A stretch of DNA of 64,000 bases from Solimicrobium sp043758755 (GTDB lineage Bacteria; Pseudomonadota; Gammaproteobacteria; Burkholderiales; Burkholderiaceae_D): NCBI GenBank assembly GCA_043758755.1, contig JAYVMW010000004.1, positions 1 to 64,000 on the forward strand, in the 5' to 3' direction. Within the stretch, counting starts at the first letter, position 1. Each line of letters begins with the position of its first letter. Below, piece by piece: positions 60,985-64,000 of the stretch. The notes beneath the pieces are model-generated. The model saw nothing but the letters and a program-made list of their open reading frames with translations. It was not told the DNA's origin and did not search any database. The translations under genes were made by a program, and so were the position numbers.

Positions 60985-62694
60985 ATGACTCACTCCTTAC
61001 TTCAACTGGCCAGCGTCGACTCGGCGGGACCGGTCGGAGTGCGTGCCGGTGTTGCGGTGAGCCGTTCCGGATTTGTCGCGCGTATTCACAGTTGGCACAA
61101 TACCCTGCAGGCACATACCGGTCGTCAGTTCGCGCTGTATCTGGACGACAGTATTGAATTTGCTGCCGCACTGTTCGGCGCCTGGCATGCCGGAAAAACG
61201 GTCTGGCTGTGTGCCGACACGCTACCGGCCAGCCTGACTGCGTTGCGCAGCCAGGTTGATGGATTTATTGGCAGTTTTCCTGCTGCCTGCAATCCGGTTG
61301 TTGCGCCTGACAGTGCATCGGCCGCAGGAACTCTGACTGCTCTGGAAGGCGATTTTGTCGGGCTGGTAGTCCATACTTCGGGCAGCACCGGCGCAGCGCA
61401 GGCCATTCCAAAAAAGCTCGCGCAGCTGGCTGGCGAAGTTGCTACGCTGGAGCAGATGTTTGGCAGCCGGCTTGGCAATGCCAGCGTGATTGCCACCGTG
61501 TCACACCATCACATTTATGGTTTGCTGTTCAGGGTGTTGTGGCCGCTGTTCTCCGGTCGAATCATGCATGCCGAAACCCTCCAATACCCGGAACAGCTGC
61601 TGCCTTATCTGGAAAGCTGCGTGCTCATCGCCAGTCCGGCCCATTTAAAACGCCTGCCACAGCATCTCGACTGGCCAGCAGCGCAACTGGTGTTCTGTTC
61701 CGGTGGCGTGCTGCCGGCACAGGCGGCACTGTCCTGCGCCGCGCTGCTGGGGCAGGCTCCGGTTGAAGTGTATGGCAGCTCCGAGACCGGCGGGATCGCA
61801 TGGCGCCAGCGTAAAGAACTGTTTGACGATGCCTGGCAGGCCTTGCCCGGGGTGGAATGGCGCGCGGCCAGCAACGATTTGATTGAAGTGCGCTCAGCGC
61901 ATTTATATACCGATCACTGGTTGACCCTGGCGGACCGTATTGAGCCGCTCCCGGACGGCCGGTTCAGACTCAACGGACGCAGCGACCGTATCGTTAAAAT
62001 AGAAGAGAAGCGCATTTCGCTCGATGCGCTGGAACAACGCCTGATTGCGTCGCAGCTGGTTGAGGAAGCCCGGGTGCTGCCGCTTCCTGCCGCGCAGGGC
62101 CAGCGCGAGCATCTCGGTGCGCTGCTGGTTTTGTCGCAGCAGGGCCGCGCGGTTCTGGAACAGCAGGGCAAGCTGTTCCTGACGCGTCAGCTCAAGGCTG
62201 CATTGCAGGAGCAGGTCGAAAGCGTTGCGCTGCCGCGCCGCTGGCGGTTTGTGGATCAGATGCCCTTCAATGCACAGGGCAAAACAACTCAGGCCATGGT
62301 GCTGGCGCTGTTTGATGAAAATGACGCGCAACCGGTCACGGCACCCCAGACCATACTGAAACAGCATGACAGCACGCACGCCGAACTGGAAGTGCGCTGG
62401 CCGCATCGGCTGCATTATTTTGCCGGGCATTTCCCGAACGCGCCGGTGCTGCCCGGCGTGGCGCAGGTGCAATGGGCAATACAGCTGGCCCGGCAACTGT
62501 TTGATATCCCGGCGGGATTTCACGGCATGCACGGCCTGAAGTTTCAGCAAGTGATTTTTCCGGATGATGTCACGCGCCTGATTCTGAAATACGATGCGCA
62601 CAAAGCCAGTCTGAATTTTTCATTCAGTTCGGGTAACAGGCAGCATTCCAGCGGACGGATTCTGTTCGGACCCGGAGTCACTCATGCACACTGA
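60985..62694 (+). CDS. AMP-dependent acyl ligase fused to an ApeI-like dehydratase
   Basis: 569 aa from ATG 60985 (MTHSLLQLASV). Residues about 40-450 form an adenylating domain with the ATP loop VVHTSGSTGAAQ, YGSSETGGIAWR and NGRSDRIVKIEEKRISL. From about 470 a hot-dog domain of the FabA/FabZ-like ApeI type follows: LHYFAGHFPNAPVLPGVAQVQWA, with the catalytic His. In E. coli clusters these are separate proteins (ApeH and ApeI); here they are fused. The enzyme would activate the aromatic starter and dehydrate the 3-hydroxyacyl-ACP. Confidence 0.84.
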   Translation: MTHSLLQLASVDSAGPVGVRAGVAVSRSGFVARIHSWHNTLQAHTGRQFALYLDDSIEFAAALFGAWHAGKTVWLCADTLPASLTALRSQVDGFIGSFPAACNPVVAPDSASAAGTLTALEGDFVGLVVHTSGSTGAAQAIPKKLAQLAGEVATLEQMFGSRLGNASVIATVSHHHIYGLLFRVLWPLFSGRIMHAETLQYPEQLLPYLESCVLIASPAHLKRLPQHLDWPAAQLVFCSGGVLPAQAALSCAALLGQAPVEVYGSSETGGIAWRQRKELFDDAWQALPGVEWRAASNDLIEVRSAHLYTDHWLTLADRIEPLPDGRFRLNGRSDRIVKIEEKRISLDALEQRLIASQLVEEARVLPLPAAQGQREHLGALLVLSQQGRAVLEQQGKLFLTRQLKAALQEQVESVALPRRWRFVDQMPFNAQGKTTQAMVLALFDENDAQPVTAPQTILKQHDSTHAELEVRWPHRLHYFAGHFPNAPVLPGVAQVQWAIQLARQLFDIPAGFHGMHGLKFQQVIFPDDVTRLILKYDAHKASLNFSFSSGNRQHSSGRILFGPGVTHAH

Positions 62695-63448
62695 CAGCCA
62701 GCTTCAATGTTGTGTGGTCATTCCGGTTTATGATCATGAGCATGCCATCGGCGCGGTGCTGGCCGGGGTGCTGCAGCATGGCGTGCACTGCATTCTGGTC
62801 GATGACGGCAGTGCTGCCGGGTGTGCTGCCAGGGTGGATGAACTGGCGCGGGAGTTTCCAGATCAGGTCACGCTGTTGCGTCTGCCCTTCAATCAGGGCA
62901 AAGGTGCCGCGGTCATGGCCGGGTTTGCCTTGGCAGCGCAGCAGGGGTGTACCCATGCGCTGCAGATCGATGCCGATGGTCAGCACTGCACTGACGATAT
63001 ACCGAAATTCTTGCAGGCAGCCAGTGCGCATCCCGAGGCCGTAATTGCCGGTTGCCCCGAATTTGATGCCTCGGTGCCCAGAGAGCGTCTGTATGCGCGC
63101 TACCTGACCCATGTCCTGGTCTGGCTCAATACTCTGTCGTTCGACATCCGCGATTCGATGTGCGGCTTTCGCCTGTATCCGCTGGCTGCGGTCATGAAGC
63201 TGGCAGCAGGGCAGCGTATCGGCAGTCACATGAATTTTGATACCGACATTCTGGTGCGGCTGTACTGGCAGGGACTGGAGGTGGTCAATCTGCCGACTCC
63301 GGTCACTTACCCGAGTGACGGCGTGTCGCATTTCCGGCTCTGGATGGACAACGTGCTGATCACGCGCATGCATGCGGTACTGTTTTTTGGCATGCTGCTG
63401 CGCGTGCCCAGACTGCTGGCACGTAAAGTCAGGGCCGGCAGCCGATGA
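62684..63448 (+). CDS. Family 2 glycosyltransferase of the cluster
   Basis: 254 aa GT-A enzyme: CVVIPVYDHEHAIGAVL, the nucleotide-binding LVDDGSAAG, and the metal-binding D-x-D segment in LQIDADGQHCTDDIPKF. A C-terminal amphipathic stretch after residue 200 may bind the membrane. In aryl polyene clusters a GT2, often joined to an acyltransferase, adds a sugar or glycerol-type head. Here the two activities are in separate, overlapping genes (ATGA). Confidence 0.85.
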   Translation: MHTDSQLQCCVVIPVYDHEHAIGAVLAGVLQHGVHCILVDDGSAAGCAARVDELAREFPDQVTLLRLPFNQGKGAAVMAGFALAAQQGCTHALQIDADGQHCTDDIPKFLQAASAHPEAVIAGCPEFDASVPRERLYARYLTHVLVWLNTLSFDIRDSMCGFRLYPLAAVMKLAAGQRIGSHMNFDTDILVRLYWQGLEVVNLPTPVTYPSDGVSHFRLWMDNVLITRMHAVLFFGMLLRVPRLLARKVRAGSR

Positions 63449-64000
63449 AATCCGGTCGATCCAACCGGCACTGGGCCGCTGCCAATGAATTCGGCTTTGC
63501 TGCCGGCATGAAGTTGCTGTTGTGGATCTACCGGCTGTTTGGGCGCTGGCCGTTCCGGCTGGTCTTGTATCCGGTGTTGACCTGGTATGTGCTGACCAAA
63601 CCGGGGGCGCGACGGGCTTCGCAAAATTATTTGTTGCACGTGAATCAAAAGCAGCCAATTGGCACCGGTATAGTGAATGTCATTCATCACTTCGCTGCCT
63701 TCGCCGAAATGATGCTGGATAAATTATTGTTGTGGAACGGTCAGTTCAAAGCCGATGCCGTGCATTTTTTCGGGACCGAACCGATACGTCAGTTGATCGA
63801 TGAAAAACGCGGCGCAGTGCTGATCTGCTCGCATTTAGGCAATGTTGACTTGTGCCGGATGCTGTCGGCCTCGCACACTGATCTGAAATTGACGATACTG
63901 GTGCATACCAAACATGCCAGGGTCTTCAACCAGTTGCTGGCTTCGATCAATCCGGCCTCGCAGATGAATCTGCTGCAGGTGACCGAAATCACCCCGGCCA
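63445..64000 (+). CDS. LpxL/HtrB-like acyltransferase, cut by right window edge
   Basis: My translation from ATG 63445 gives 185 codons with no stop. It begins MKSGRSNRHWAAANEFGF, has a hydrophobic stretch near 20-50, and contains SHLGNVD (the H-x4-D catalytic motif of LPLAT enzymes). This matches the second acyltransferase of aryl polyene clusters (lipid A acyltransferase-like). ATGA overlap with the glycosyltransferase. The cluster continues past the window. Confidence 0.85.
   Translation, partial: MKSGRSNRHWAAANEFGFAAGMKLLLWIYRLFGRWPFRLVLYPVLTWYVLTKPGARRASQNYLLHVNQKQPIGTGIVNVIHHFAAFAEMMLDKLLLWNGQFKADAVHFFGTEPIRQLIDEKRGAVLICSHLGNVDLCRMLSASHTDLKLTILVHTKHARVFNQLLASINPASQMNLLQVTEITPA

Overview
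The window is a chromosomal segment of a betaproteobacterium, most likely in or near Burkholderiales. This rests on the proteobacterial dcw order, a peroxiredoxin gene between ftsZ and lpxC, lpxC followed by a DUF721 gene and an M23 peptidase gene, a fused SpmA/SpmB-type protein, and an aryl-polyene-type cluster. The family cannot be named from sequence alone and no database search was run.

Layout. 1-964: a tyrosine recombinase cut by the left edge, with AT-rich flank, which suggests a mobile element extending to the left. 1355-11346: housekeeping genes (DEAD-box helicase, trhO, dnaE, msbA, YceI-like protein, polysaccharide deacetylase). 11307-13699 and 17055-19080: two clusters of minus-strand genes for small, Ser/Pro-rich proteins with paired hydrophobic glycine-rich segments. 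They surround nat, a thiamine-pyrophosphate enzyme gene and the RNase P RNA gene. 19468-36924: a complete dcw cluster (mraZ to ftsZ) behind a promoter with four MraZ boxes. 36963-42138: peroxiredoxin, lpxC, DUF721, M23 peptidase, gltX and a macro-domain protein. 42252-42836: tRNA-Ala and tRNA-Glu, with the 3' end of tRNA-Glu duplicated downstream. 43195-53533: an accessory stretch with a pentapeptide-repeat protein, hisC, a broken lipoprotein gene, two large paralogous proteins with an F-box-like N-terminus and helical repeats, a TacA/TacT-type toxin-antitoxin pair, an SpmAB-like membrane protein, a duplicated helical-repeat protein with a poly-serine linker, and a small basic protein. 53642-58872: a PqaA-like lipoprotein, a circularly permuted (two-piece) tmRNA gene, a penicillin-acylase-family enzyme and a Gph-like phosphatase. 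58923-64000: the start of an aryl-polyene-type lipid cluster, open at the right edge.

The most unusual content is a set of lineage-specific genes, almost all on the minus strand, slotted between housekeeping genes. One group resembles bilobed membrane proteins of the chlamydial Inc type; the other joins an F-box-like segment to helical repeats. Members within each group share upstream sequence: a 9+9 base element with an exact 22-base gap before two of the bilobed genes (a weaker version before a third), and a 42-base element before both F-box-like loci. Together this suggests a co-regulated set of secreted, perhaps host-directed proteins. No secretion system lies in the window, so secretion and host targeting remain inference.
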